From NCBI RefSeq assembly GCF_050948175.1, contig NC_135198.1:10119001-10183000 (forward strand): 64,000 nucleotides of DNA, read 5' to 3'. A program made the position numbers and the translations under genes. This document shows, one piece after another, positions 52,903 to 64,000 of this stretch (positions within the stretch are counted from its first letter, which is position 1; every line of letters begins with the position of its first letter). The notes below the pieces were generated by a model, which saw only the letters and a list, made by a program, of their open reading frames with translations, was not told the origin of the DNA and did no database searches. Source of the DNA: Xylocopa sonorina. Taxonomy: Eukaryota > Arthropoda > Insecta > Hymenoptera > Apidae.

Positions 52903-55586
52903 GCCGGGGCTAGACGACGCGACGCGCGGCCCAAGGAATCCGCTCCGTTCCGCGATCGAACCGCGCGAACCCGACGACAGACGACTGGCGAGCGCGCGGG
53001 TAAACACGCTCCGCGTGTACGCGCTATTTACGTTTCCCTTGCCTCGTCCCCTGCCGGTTCGTTACTGAGTGACTTGTAACCGGCTGCATCGCAATTTGTA
53101 AAGCCACGGCCAGGGCGGAGACGGGATCGGGGATTGCTTTACGATCGTGCCGCATCGCGACGACGCGACGCGACGCTGCGACACGCTCTACGAAAATGTA
53201 TGCAGATTGGAGGGCTGCGTTCGGATTTTGACGAGCACTGGGAAGATCGTGGCTACTGTTTACGGGAATGACTCGACGCGGAGCAGGATCGCGATGGACG
53301 GGGGTGGTTTTAGGTGGTCGGAAGTGTCACGCTGATTCTGAACATAGTTTCGAAGCGAAGGATGCGTTCGACCAAGTTTCTGGTTATTGGGAATCGTTCG
53401 AGGTTAAGTTTCCCGATTTCTTGGTATTCGGAGTTGGAGTTGTTAATTAGAAAAAGTTGGCAGTAAAAAAACTCGCTGAAACTGGAACTCGATTCCAGTT
53501 TAAAATCAAGCTTCTAGAGCAAGTTTTAATGAAGAAGTATTGAAATGAAATTCATTCTAGAGTCGACACCCGCGCGATGTCATGGAATTAATAGCGAATA
53601 AGATAAATGTCTTTACCCCCATTGGACGATTAGCTGTTCTCGTTTCCGATTGATTCGTCGATCAACGACGAATTGTCGCATTCCCCGTGATTTTTGCCCG
53701 GACTGTACGCGCCCGGACGTTTCGCGTGGCGTGCAAAATGCGCGGCAAATTTACTGCCCTTTAGCCGCGGATGTCGTGGAATGCCACGACGGAATTGTTT
53801 CGAAACTATGCGGCCACGGTTTTTTGTTTCCGCGTCGCAGCAAAAATCCGGTCGGACGACAGCGGAAAAATACGCCTGCTCCTTCCGACGCCGTTTTAGA
53901 GACGCTTTCGTCCCCTTTTTATTCCCGTTTAATCCGTGCCTCCCCGTGGATGCCTGTTTACATGATTCGCTTCTTGTTTTCCTCTTTCTCGACGATATTT
54001 CCCCGCGTTTTCATGCAGTTCGCGCATGAAATGAAATATCTTTTTACGGGTTTTTATTCCATTCGGAAGCGAAGAAACGCGGGAGTTGAATAGACCGCGG
54101 ATACGAAATATCGAGAGTTCGGGTCTGCTAAATACATCTCCGCTCGTTAGGGAAACAATCGCGAGGCAGAGAAGATCCTCGATACGATCCCAACCGTGTT
54201 TTCTTCCTTTGCAATTTTTCTTTCATCAGTCGGCAGCATTTTTCCCTCTCGAACCGATCCCGCCGCGCTGCTTATCCCACGGATCCTCTTTTATTTCCTT
54301 TGGACCTGATGTAATTATCCGACGGATCCCCGGACTCTAACGTTACACGCGCGTGTATCGTGCACTAAACTAATTGCATTTATTCCGGGATCCCCTGCCG
54401 GTGATTTCCCCCGTGCTCGTTAATTCTCATTCAAAGTAGTACACACGCGTAACTTTAACTAAGCGAGCGCCCAGTCAATACCTGGCCGGATCGATTTAAG
54501 TAAAATCAAACTCGTCAGCCCGAGTTTCCCTTAACAAGAACGGCCCCTCGACCGCCGAATCCAAACATCACACAAGTACAAATTCTCCCCCTTCGAAAAT
54601 AGCCGGCGTGCCTAACCGCGAAAGCACACAGTCATCGAACAGCCCAAGTAGCCGAAAACTAGTCGCCGCACACCGCTGCTATCTAATCAACCAATTACCG
54701 CCCCCCTTTCTTGTTTACTATAATCTCATTCCACCCCCACGATACATTTCTATTCGTCAGAACATATCAACTAGAGTCGCGCAACGTTCGCGCATTAGTC
54801 ACGCACGATCGAACGATAATCGCCTGCAGTCGCGGCAATTAATTGCGTTAAACGCATTCATGGTCGCATCGACGAATCCCGGCGCAAGATCGATTCGCGG
54901 GTTCGTTCGATCGCGATACAGAGCCGGACGATTCATAAATACAGCGACCCTCGTGGTGTTACGCGGCTGTTTTGCACGCGTCGTACGATGGCTGTAGACC
55001 GTGTAGGGGTGGTTTTGTCGAGGGGGCGGCGGGTCCGCCTGTGCGTGACCGGTAGCTTCCGCGTTAACGGAAGCGGCGGCGTTCGCCGATCTGATTGGCC
55101 TATCCTTCTCGTAATTGCCTGTAGATCCCAATCGCGATTAGTCCGGGAAATTAATACGGTTCTGGATCGGGAATTTATGCGACTCTGACGTGGATTATGC
55201 ATATACGATGGCTGGCAATAACCGCGTCGTTACGACAACGTTATCTGGTGCCAGCGGTTGCTCGCGAAAATATCTCCCTCGCCTTTTCGATTTTGCTGGG
55301 GATATTACCGAATGGGGTTGATATCGACGAGGATTAATGGCGTCTGCGCGAGGACCATGAGTTAATCTTGAATTAGACGCGTTTTTTTCTATACTAAGAC
55401 GTTACGAAGTACTTATTGCTCGACAGTGCGTTCCACCCTCGACTATCGACGCAATCGACCGCCAATAATCGACACGTAGCCATCGCGCCGTTTACCATTG
55501 ACGATTGGTCTCCCCTTTCCCCGTTCAAGTTGGGGGCGAAAAAAGAGAGACACCTGGCCAGAGTCGAACGACCGACAAAGAGAACG

Positions 55587-55609
55587 CTTTCACGGTATTA
55601 GCGTGAAAG
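55587..55609. repeat. Short perfect hairpin
   Basis: CTTTCACG at 55587-55594 pairs with CGTGAAAG at 55602-55609 across a 7-base loop. Outer TGGCCA palindromes at about 55553 and 55612 could extend it, but only asymmetrically. It does not fold as a tRNA or a plausible microRNA precursor. Confidence 0.5.
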
Positions 55610-56480
55610 GGTGGCCAGCATCCCCAACGACGCAGGTCAACAGCCATTGTCCGGCGGAATTACCACCAGCGTGCTCCTGTGATTAAATGCCGCCCCCACC
55701 GTGCCGGTCCACCATCCTTGGAAGAGGGTCGTGAGAGGCAAGGGAACGTCGAGGGGGATGGCAAAGGGATACATGCGCATACCTATATGAGGGCTGGCAT
55801 CCACGCATACCTACAGCCTCCTCGAAGCCTGCCAGAATCCAAGGGATCCACGCTACCGTGTTCAGTCGGATAATGCCCATTGTTTCGAGCATCCCACGCA
55901 TCCTTGCTCTTGGACGCGGTGCCTAGCGGAGCCAGGGCTGAAATGCTCGCGCCGCGATGCGACGCGTTCGAATGGTAGCCAAATGGCCGGCTAAATGCAC
56001 TCGCCGACTGCATTCTGCTGGCACTGGCCTCGTCGATCGCCTTGGGGAACGCGGCTACCGGTATTCAAGTGCAAATTGGTCCTGTGCGTCTTCCGGCGTT
56101 CGTTACTTCCGCCCTTCCTGGAGGCGTAGCATTGTTGTCGAAGTCGTAGCGTCGAAGTCTCGTGAATCTTCGGTAGGGTGAGATATTGATAGGCGGGAAA
56201 TTTATGTCGAGTTGCGTTTGCGTTGGTTCGCAGGTTGTAGGGTGTCGTCGGTTGAATGTAATTTTCTTCTTAATACGGAATTGTTGAGAGGTGCATGCGG
56301 AGTATAACTTGGCGTTTGCTATAAACGAGCTTTATGTACAAACACGGTAGTTGCCTCTACGCAACGTGGTTCTACATCGATTTTTCTTATTCGTAATATA
56401 GACTTCGGTTCTTTTATATGTACAAAACATTGTAAAATTGTAAACGATGGGTTCGTATGTAGGCAGTGTCGACGGGGGCC

Positions 56481-59400
56481 TCAGATCCACGGGCCTAAGC
56501 GACTTTCGAGGACGTTGGCTGCGTCCACGCGTCCCATTAATCTCAAATGATTTAGAAGGTCCGCCAGAGCTGTGGCCTCCTGGTGTTTCGCCTCCCAAAG
56601 GTCCAAGATGTGCTCCGTGGGACTGGCCTTCGTCGCGAAATAGTCGACGTATCTAAACGCAAGTCACTAATCAATTTACATCCTCTTTGCTGTACGAAAG
56701 CAATTAATAAAAACTGACCGATCTACTTGAAGTCTTTGTGCTAGCATTCTCCAGTCGTTCCCCCGTGCGCTTGGCGGGTCCAGGCATTGGCAGAGCTGTT
56801 TTCTCAGCGTTTTAGAAAATCTTCAACGAACAAACCCATGCTCAATTAACAATCTGCGTGTAGAACAACGAGATAGACGTAGGAAGTTGTTATGCGGTAC
56901 CTGAACGGTCTGGGAATCACTGACTCGGTTGACCTAGCCGAATTCTTCCCACGCAGAACGATGGATGACTCAGCCTTCGCAGTCCTCTTCCCACTAGAGC
57001 CGTTCCTCTTCATTAGATCGAGGTCGATTCTCAGGAACAGCGCGTACTCCTCGAAACCGCATTGGCAGGCTCGCAGCTCGAAGCTAAGCTTCAGATCGCC
57101 CACGGCTTTCTCGATTCTGAACGATCTCCTCACGCTGGCCCTACTCGACGACCAGATTCTACGATGCGGAATCTCTTGCCGCTCGACGAACCCGCTCTCA
57201 CGGTCCTCCAAGTCGATTCTAAGCGGTGAACCACCAGCTCTGAAGCCCAGAGCTCCGTGGTCGATACGAACGCCGCCCAATCGACGTTCCTGCGCAAAAT
57301 TCCCAAAGTTCCAACGGTTAAACGGAAATTCAGCCGCTGGAACTTGATATCGAGCTTTTTAATTCGAATACGACGACTGACCTGTTCCACCACTAGCTTG
57401 AACGCAGCTTTCGTGTCCTCCATCAAATGGCACCTGATGTGATCCCGTTCGCGGGATAAGAACACCGCCAAACAGACCCTTTTCACCGCCAGTCCAGGCG
57501 CCACCACGGAGTTCTCTCCAGCCACAGCGTAGACGCTAGGATTCTCAGTAACCAGGAAAACCCCCGAGTGATCGAGCTGCGCGAACGGTTGCCCAGGAAG
57601 ATTTATAGGTTCGCCTCCCAACGTCAGAATCTTCCTCCACATCGACGCGGAACCGAGGCTGGAGCTAGTCGACGAGTTGCTCGAGTTGTTCGATCGAGTC
57701 TCCAAGTCAAGATCCGTGGACCAGAGGCTTAATTCCCAGTTCCCGGTCCTCAATTCGGCGCAGTGTTCGAATTGAAGGATCACTGGCTTGACGAGGTCGA
57801 TGCTGTTCGGCCCGCACGCCACCACTGCCGACAGCAGAGTCAGGCCAGGTGGTAGACCAGGTCTCAGAGCGTCGTCCCCAAGGACAGCCAGGTGCAAACT
57901 GTGCCTTCGTCCGCGAGAAATGGCGCCTTCCGGTATGGACATCGAGACACCGACCTCTGGGACCACTAGAAGGGCACCTTGCTCGTCCACCATCGCCTTC
58001 ACGATGAATCCACCAGAGTCCTCGTGGTTCCTGTCCTCCTCTCCGAGCCTCTCGTCCTCGTCGTGCTCGTCGTCCTCCTCGTTGGTGCTCTCTTGGTTCG
58101 CCTGACAGGTGGAACCTAAAGACCAGGTGCAAAAACCCTGTCCCCTATCCGATCGACGAGTCGATTACGAATGTAACATTTCCTTACGGGACGATCTGCC
58201 CTCCTCGTTATCCGAGAGACCTCTACCGCGTTGGGAGTTCCTGCAGGAGGACCTGGCGACCGACGAACTGGGCGACGGCCTGGTGGTCGAGGGCAGTGAA
58301 AGTTGTGGCACGTCATAGTGGTGCTCCGAGCAAGATCTGTATATCGTCAGAGATACTTTCAACGGGGGACAAGGATCGATCGAGGTTCAACTCCTCGAAG
58401 ATCGTTTACCTGGGCATCCTGGCTGCGTTCGCCTCGTCTATGATTTGCTCGAGACGCCTGTCCACCGACAGGACCGAGCGATCGTTCTTCGAGACAACCG
58501 ATTTCGCGAGGTCCCCCGGACGACGGAAGTCCAGCCGGGCCACGCCGTACAGCGCCTCCATCCGTTCCTTCCGACGCATCAGTCGGACGAAGAAGATGGT
58601 GGTCAGCGCGAGAACGATCGCCGCCAGGCTCAGAGTAATCCACAGGGCCAGTATGTTTCTGTGATCGATCGCTCTGGTAGCTGCGGCCAGAGAGAAACGA
58701 CGGATTTTCAGACTACGTTACCGCGCTACGGGACAGCTGTACGCGATGGCATTTACCTTCCTTGAAGACGCGCGGTCCGTCCTGGCCGAAAGCTGCATGC
58801 GATAGCACAGGGAAGAAAAGTGACTTACTGTACAGGAAGAGACGTGATCTGAGAGAATATTCCGGGACACGGCCGCCTTAATCTGTCGCGTTCCATCTCG
58901 CGCACGGTTCGTTCGTTAAAAACTTAATCTAATCTCTCGCGGGCGATGTTACGTCTGTCGCTGAACAATGGGAATACTCGCGGCGCCCAATGACCGGTTA
59001 ATCGAAGGCGATTACGGTGCAACCTTCTGACCGGTTCGATCGATCCGAAATAAAGGAACGGGGACGGGCGGGTGGGTTTTCTGCGAGTCATTATTAATTT
59101 AAATCGTATCTCCGCGGCACCCATGCGACCGCGAACGAGACGATCATCGAACGCGACGCCGTACAAGAGAAGCCCGTTCGCTCGTAATAAATTGTCCGTC
59201 TCGTTGGCCCAGTCACGGGGCCACGACGAGACGAAAAAACAGAAAGAAGTTGAAGAAGAGAAAAAGAGGCAGCGAGGAAGAGAGAGAAAGAGAGAGAAAA
59301 AAAGGAGGTAAGAACCCAGCTGGAGCTCACCATTACATCGATCCGCGGAACAAGACTCGACGATGACGTCCTTGCCTTGACAGGGGCGACCACCATTGCT

Positions 59401-60965
59401 CGCCGGGGGGTCGTCGCAGGATCTCCTCCTTACTCTGGAACAATCGGGACCGCATGCGGACCAGGAGGACCAGCTCGACCATCTGCCGTCGACCGCTGAA
59501 AGCAACGGGTGAACTTGAAAATCCCGATTAAATCTACGGTTATCAGATGTACCCTCTTGGCTGACGGTGGAACACGCGATTACATCTTCGGGTGTTGTGC
59601 ACGCTCGTCTTTGATCGTCTCGTCGATGGGACAGGGTACACGACTGTTTTGAGTTAGAACGAGCTGGTGTACAGGCATCGCGCGGTATCGTTGTAATTGT
59701 TTTGTAATTGGCTGCTCTCTGCCAGGCTTACCGGGACAGGAAGGATTGCACTCGACCCTTTGCGTGGCTGGACCCGGACAGGATTGACCTCCATTGATGG
59801 GCAACGGGTTCGTGCAGGTTCGCGTCCTCTTTTGTACACCTCGGCCGCAACGAGCGCTGCAGTCCGACCATCCGGACCAGGAAGACCACCCGCCGTTCAC
59901 TGGGAACGAATCCAGAGACGGTGGAAAATTGGTACGCGCGGCGGGTGAAGGGTGTCGCGCTTGGCAAGGGAAGCGACAGCGAGACGTATCACTTCGAGAC
60001 GTTTTACGATGGAACGATGGCAGTCGTTGCACTTGCTACCCTTGCCAAGAGACGGGCTAGAATCTACGATCGCAACGTTTCGCGAATGACGACGAACATA
60101 CTGGGACGTGTAACAAGCGTTTCGACACGCGCTGCGGCAAGTTGCGCGAATCCCATTACCCAGACGGCTTCGGAAACAACAATTAGTACCGGCAGAACTT
60201 CGCAGTAGATTTCAATTCCTCCGCGCAATACTCGACGGACAATTTCCGCTTATTGTCTACGCAAGTTCCGTCCCGTTCTGTACCCTCGCGTCGAGCCAAA
60301 GGCGTATCAACGTATTACGCTTAATTATCGTCTCGAACGCGATCATCGTTTCGAACTGCGGTGGATTCGCGATCGATGAGGAAATTCGCGCGAGATGCGT
60401 GTTGGAACGAAATTCGCGAAGAGGTTCTCTCACCGTAGACCGTCAACACGGCGGGTTCGCTGACTCGCCTGGCGGCGATGTTCTCAGCTACGCAGGAGTA
60501 ATTCCCCTGGTGCCTGAGCTCGGCCTCTCCCAATATCAGGTGTCCGTCGCTGGTCTGCACGAAGTTGTTGCTGGCTGTCACGTCGTTCGGAATACCTTCT
60601 GGCAGGGGTGAGGCTGGAGTGGAGCCGGTGATCGTCTCCAGGGGCGAGCCATTCTTCAGCCAGTAGACCTTCGGCTGAGGGAGGCCCAACGGTGGGGTGC
60701 AACGCAGCTCCGCGTTACGTCCTGCCTCGACTGACAGCGAGTACGGCGGCGACAGGAAGTGCTTCTTCAGGTCTGCACACGGGGACCAAAGCGGTGGCGG
60801 GTATTTTTTAATATTTGCAGGAAATAGGAGGCAGGAGAGGTCGACGAGACAGAGCGGGAACGCGGGGAGACAGCAGCGAGGGAGTAGGGCACTCAGCGAT
60901 ATTAGGGCGCGCGTATAAATGCAGGGGCGCTTTCATGGCCCGCGTCTCCTCTATGCTCTGCACTC

Positions 60966-60996
<31 letters not shown>

Positions 60997-63890
60997 GGCA
61001 GAGCAGTAACGGCAGGCGGGCAGGAAAGGTGGAAAAAGATTCGCTCGATCCGTTGGTACCGCGAGGGTGGCTATTCGTACCGGCCACGTCATATTAGCCG
61101 GTGTGCCGCGGGTACGTGGAAAAATAGCCGCTTTTATGCCGCTCGTGAAGGGAACACGGTAAGCAACGGTGCACATGCTCGATCCGTTGGTTACATTCTT
61201 GCCCTCCGTCGGATCGTCTAGACTACCTTTGACCCCCCGACGCCATATTGCTACCAGGGATGCTTTTAATGTGATCCTGAACAGGGAGCACGAACGACTA
61301 GACGACGACTGTAGTCGTGTTGTAATTAGCGAAGTATGCAGAGTTTCGATGTACAAATGCTAAATTGTAAATTGAATCGGATTTTATTTTGATTTTCTTT
61401 ATACCTTTGTTCGGGGTAATGATCGCGAGTTACTCCACGGTTTCGACTAGGTAGATTCTCCGACAATTTCCGCGCAACTCGAATTGAACAAGGTTCCCGC
61501 GCGACAAGATTACCGTCAGATTAATCCCGCGGGTTTCCTCAGATGGATCGCGATGCGAAACGATGCGGAGACCCGCGATGAAACGCAGCGACGATCGATA
61601 CGCCGCGCATTCAATTTCGAAAGCACGTCCGTTTCCTGTTTGCGCGCAAATACGGATTTAATTCTGCGTCCTGTTTGTCTCCCGCGTGTTTGCGCGCCGC
61701 GACGCCTCCGAACGAAAATTGCTCTTTCGACTCTTATACCACCGCGAGAATGTATCCTCCTCTCGGCTTCATCTGTTCGCACCAAGAACAGTAATAGAGA
61801 AATTTTGAATGACGATCGACTAAGGGAAGAGCAAAGATCGACTGCATTGTTTCTACGAAATTCATCCATGAATTTATAATTCCAGGGATGCCGATCCGAT
61901 GAACGGCAACATTTACCCAGCAAACTATCGGACAGGCAAAAAAATGGAACTCAAAAATGGCAAATTGAATCGCAGTTTCATGCGTTTCACGCCATCGCGG
62001 TTCACAAGTTACCGTTCCAATTTGCATTGCAACAATACAGCGGTTTGTCCGCCGCCTAGCTGACCGAAAAAGTAAAAAGAGACCGGGGGTGGCGAGGGGG
62101 TGGTATGAAAAAGAAGAATCGTAGGTAGGGCGATCGGTGGGCAGCGCGTCGATTCTGTATTCACAGGTGTTTGCTTTGCAATAGAATATCGATTAGATTT
62201 TGGGCTCGGTTTACGCGTCACGGGATACCCGGTGAAAACAAGCAGACGCGGCGCCCCTCGCGCCGCCATCGGGCTAACCCTCGTCGACAGCGAAGCTTAC
62301 GGGAGTGAATTTCGCGGCGGGTATCTCGGAAACCCCTGTTCCGGAGTCTGGCTCGCGCTAATCGGGTTAATGAAGTTACGTTTTATGACCGATTCCAGGT
62401 GCTAGTTGGCTCCCGGCCGTTTTCTCGGTTCGACCGCCGCACGGGCTAAATCCCACTTTCACGGCCCGCTCGAATACGCTACAATTGCGGGCTAATTCGT
62501 TTCCACGCGCTCTCTGTTCACCCTCCCGTCGAGCGTCCTCTTTTTCTCGCGGTACAACCGGAATTATGGCGACTGTTCTTTTTAGTTATCCCCCCGCAGC
62601 ACGTCCGATGTTTGATACGAGTACAATACGATGTCCAATAAAAACGGGTATCAAGCTCTTTTACCAGCGATTTCTTTTCAAACACGCGTTGAAAATAAAA
62701 AGAGAGTTCTATCCGGAATTAATTTTCATAGCGCAATAGGAGCATCCACTGTGGAAACAGTCAGATAAATCAGATAAATTAAGTTTAGTACTTTCAAGAT
62801 CTCTTGTTTCGAATTTATTGGAGGAAATAAAGAATTAAAATAGAGGAGGCTGCTGGATACAAGGATCAACGAGGCTACCGTCGCCGAAGGTCGGCAAAAG
62901 GGACGATGAAACAACCGAAGGGTAGTTGAAAAGACGGAAAGGGAGAGGAGCGAGAGAAAGAGCGGCGAACGGATAGATTGGAGTGTTCTCTCTACTTACA
63001 AGCGACCTGAACCGTGGCAGGCAGCCCTCGAATCTGACCTGGTCCCGACCATGCCACGCACTCGCACTTGAACCTCGCCCTACCGAAGTACTCCTCGACC
63101 TCGTTCCTCGTCACGTTCAACTCGACCTCGACGATCCTCGTCCCGGTTTGAGGGTGGACAAAATCCTGCTGCTGCGATCGCTCGACCCGGTCACCGTTAC
63201 ACCGAAAATACACCTGCAATGCAGAACGGGGAGGGCGGCCCGGTAATTGCGGCGCGTGGAAAGCTCCGTGGAACACTGTTGTCCTCGTTGTAGCGAGGCT
63301 TTCGAGTGGCTAACGAGACTGGAGAGGAAAATGACGGAGGGCCGGGCTGTTGGACCCAGCCTGTTCCGCGCACGTGTGAAACACGGAATCAACCGGCCAA
63401 AAAGGACATCCTCTTTCGTCGAAAGCGTCAGGGGCCACTTGGTCCCACTGCTAAACGCTCTTCGAGGTTCGCGTCCATTGTTCCAGCCGCGCGAAACGTC
63501 GAGATCTTACCTGGCTACTTTGTCGTCGTGGTTGTCGCACGACGAATCGCGGTAATTTTGAATATTCACGCAGAAATTAGGCCAACGCTGAGTGTCCTCC
63601 GGGACCGAGTTGCGTTCGTTTGCGCCGCGAAATGCCAGCGATATTACGTGTAAAGCACTCGAGGTAGGCTTTGCGTACCTGAAGAGCGTACGCGGCGCTG
63701 CAGCGAAGGGTTGCTGGCTTCCCCTTCAGAACGAACGCGTCGACGGGCTCCGTGAGGAAGATCGGCAACGAGCCATCGGCGATAAGCCCGCTGGTTATGG
63801 TCGCGGTCTCGAAATCGTAATCCTCGTCGCCGTCCACCGAATAATTCTCCTCGTCGTCCTCGTCCGCGTCCTCCTCCTCCTCGTTCGTGT
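56481..63890 (-). CDS. unc-5: Netrin receptor UNC-5 (5' end beyond window)
   Basis: Single-pass receptor that mediates axon repulsion by netrin, and in related animals dependence-type apoptosis. Twelve - strand exons join in frame: 63679-63890, 63000-63213, 60434-60772, 59732-59899, 59331-59495, 58757-58792, 58410-58680, 58188-58336, 57382-58115, 56901-57289, 56719-56820, 56481-56652 (TGA). They code 982 visible residues. Domains: an acidic leader (3-26); Ig1 with LRC, VYFRCNG and FKCECVAW (about 39-140); Ig2 with VYWLKNG and YSCVAEN (142-254); two thrombospondin type 1 repeats (GGWSSWSGWSDCSARCGRG, 255-310; GRWSSWSSWSACGPDCS, 311-365); a membrane span (386-408); a YDVP motif (about 475); a second acidic run (530-550); ZU5 (about 552-655); UPA (about 700-860); and a death domain with NDWRMLAQRLQ and TEHILDLWEA (about 893-975). 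All family domains are present. Signal peptide and first exon(s) lie to the right of the window. Confidence 0.95.
57290..57381 (-). other. 92-base unc-5 intron, open in the upstream frame
   Basis: The intron has a GTCAGT donor and a TTTTGCGCAG acceptor and interrupts the UPA domain between VVEQ and ERRLGG. It contains no stop in the upstream frame. Retention would continue translation for 83 residues to a stop at 57130, losing the rest of UPA and the whole death domain. Confidence 0.8.
58757..58792 (-). CDS. unc-5: unc-5 36-base microexon
   Basis: Bounded by GCATGCAG (acceptor) and G/GTAAAT (donor), phase 1 on both sides. It encodes AFGQDGPRVFKE between the second thrombospondin repeat and the membrane span. 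Skipping it keeps the frame, so it may be a cassette exon altering the extracellular stalk. Confidence 0.7.
60773..62999 (-). other. Large unc-5 intron between the Ig exons
   Basis: This intron of about 2.2 kb has no supported exon. It holds a (GA)n microsatellite at 60966-60989 and a POU octamer at 62020-62027. The remaining unc-5 introns are 66-540 bases and show nothing notable apart from the 92-base one. Confidence 0.6.
60966..60989 (+). repeat. (GA)12 microsatellite
   Basis: About twelve GA units on the + strand, within an unc-5 intron. Confidence 0.9.
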
Positions 63891-64000
63891 CTGAAAGCAG
63901 AGGGCGAGATTTACGACGCGGCAGCGGGCACGCGTTTTAACGAATCTCGTATCGGCCATCAACGACGCCTCGTTTAATGAGCGGGACAGTAAAACGGTCT

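Larger units (their letters stand above)
47501..56480. other. Gene desert, part 4, up to the 3' end of unc-5
   Basis: No gene is supported. Overlapping sense and antisense frames at 47395-48189 (+) and 47807-48607 (-) are long only because the DNA is GC-rich. Features seen: a G17 run at 50297-50313, two direct POU octamers at 52832 and 52895, and a hairpin-capable segment at 55587-55609. The stretch from 56480 down to about 56250 is likely the unc-5 3' UTR; I did not find a canonical AATAAA there. Confidence 0.45.

Noticed and set aside
55550..55620. Possible minus-strand tRNA or microRNA hairpin
   Set aside because: The outer and inner stems are joined by a large asymmetric loop, and the T-arm pairing fails.
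55993..56015. TAAATGCACT seed like miR-277
   Set aside because: Only the first ten bases agree with the microRNA and the flanks do not form a precursor hairpin.
58835..58856. Second candidate unc-5 microexon of 20 bases with a GTAAGT donor
   Set aside because: Its length shifts phase so that it cannot join the adjacent phase-1 exons in frame.

Overview
The window looks like a piece of an insect nuclear genome, most likely Hymenoptera and perhaps a bee. The evidence is short phase-consistent introns of about 65-110 bases, very CpG-rich non-coding DNA, and AT-rich blocks carrying small genes beside a long GC-richer gene desert. Nothing looks bacterial or viral, and I see no rRNA, tRNA, CRISPR or intact transposon. 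The taxon call rests on composition and gene content only, because no search was possible.

Four protein genes can be supported by splice-consistent exon chains. (1) 8063-9012 (+): the last three exons of an unfamiliar protein with a C-terminal membrane anchor; its 5' exons were not found. (2) 10425-11254 (-): the first four exons of nudC (dynein/Hsp90 co-chaperone), ending exactly where the CS domain should start. I cannot find the CS-domain exons anywhere downstream. (3) 12331-17349 (+): a twelve-exon sperm-tail PG-rich repeat protein of about 590 residues, head-to-head with nudC across about 1.1 kb. Its last three exons lie in GC-rich DNA that would otherwise be read as intergenic. (4) 56481-63890 (-): the netrin receptor unc-5 from just before the first Ig domain to the stop codon, in twelve exons including a 36-base microexon. 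Its first exon(s) with the signal peptide lie beyond the right edge.

Layout: 1-8062 non-coding; 8.0-9.0 kb tail-anchored protein; 9.0-10.4 kb spacer turning AT-rich; 10.4-17.3 kb the nudC / PG-repeat pair; 17.35-56.48 kb a desert of about 39 kb; 56.5-63.9 kb unc-5. The desert has many long open frames on both strands, but these are products of its high GC content. It does hold a clear excess of POU octamers (ATGCAAAT / ATTTGCAT: 13 in the window, about two expected by chance), one diverged local duplication (about 46.33 and 46.99 kb), several homopolymer tracts and a few orphan exon-like segments. A regulatory landscape serving unc-5 or another developmental gene would fit, but that is inference.

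I do not see a clearly new multi-gene system. The leads most worth a check are the truncated nudC, the unfamiliar anchored protein, the octamer excess, and the unc-5 splice features (a microexon and a small intron that stays open when retained).
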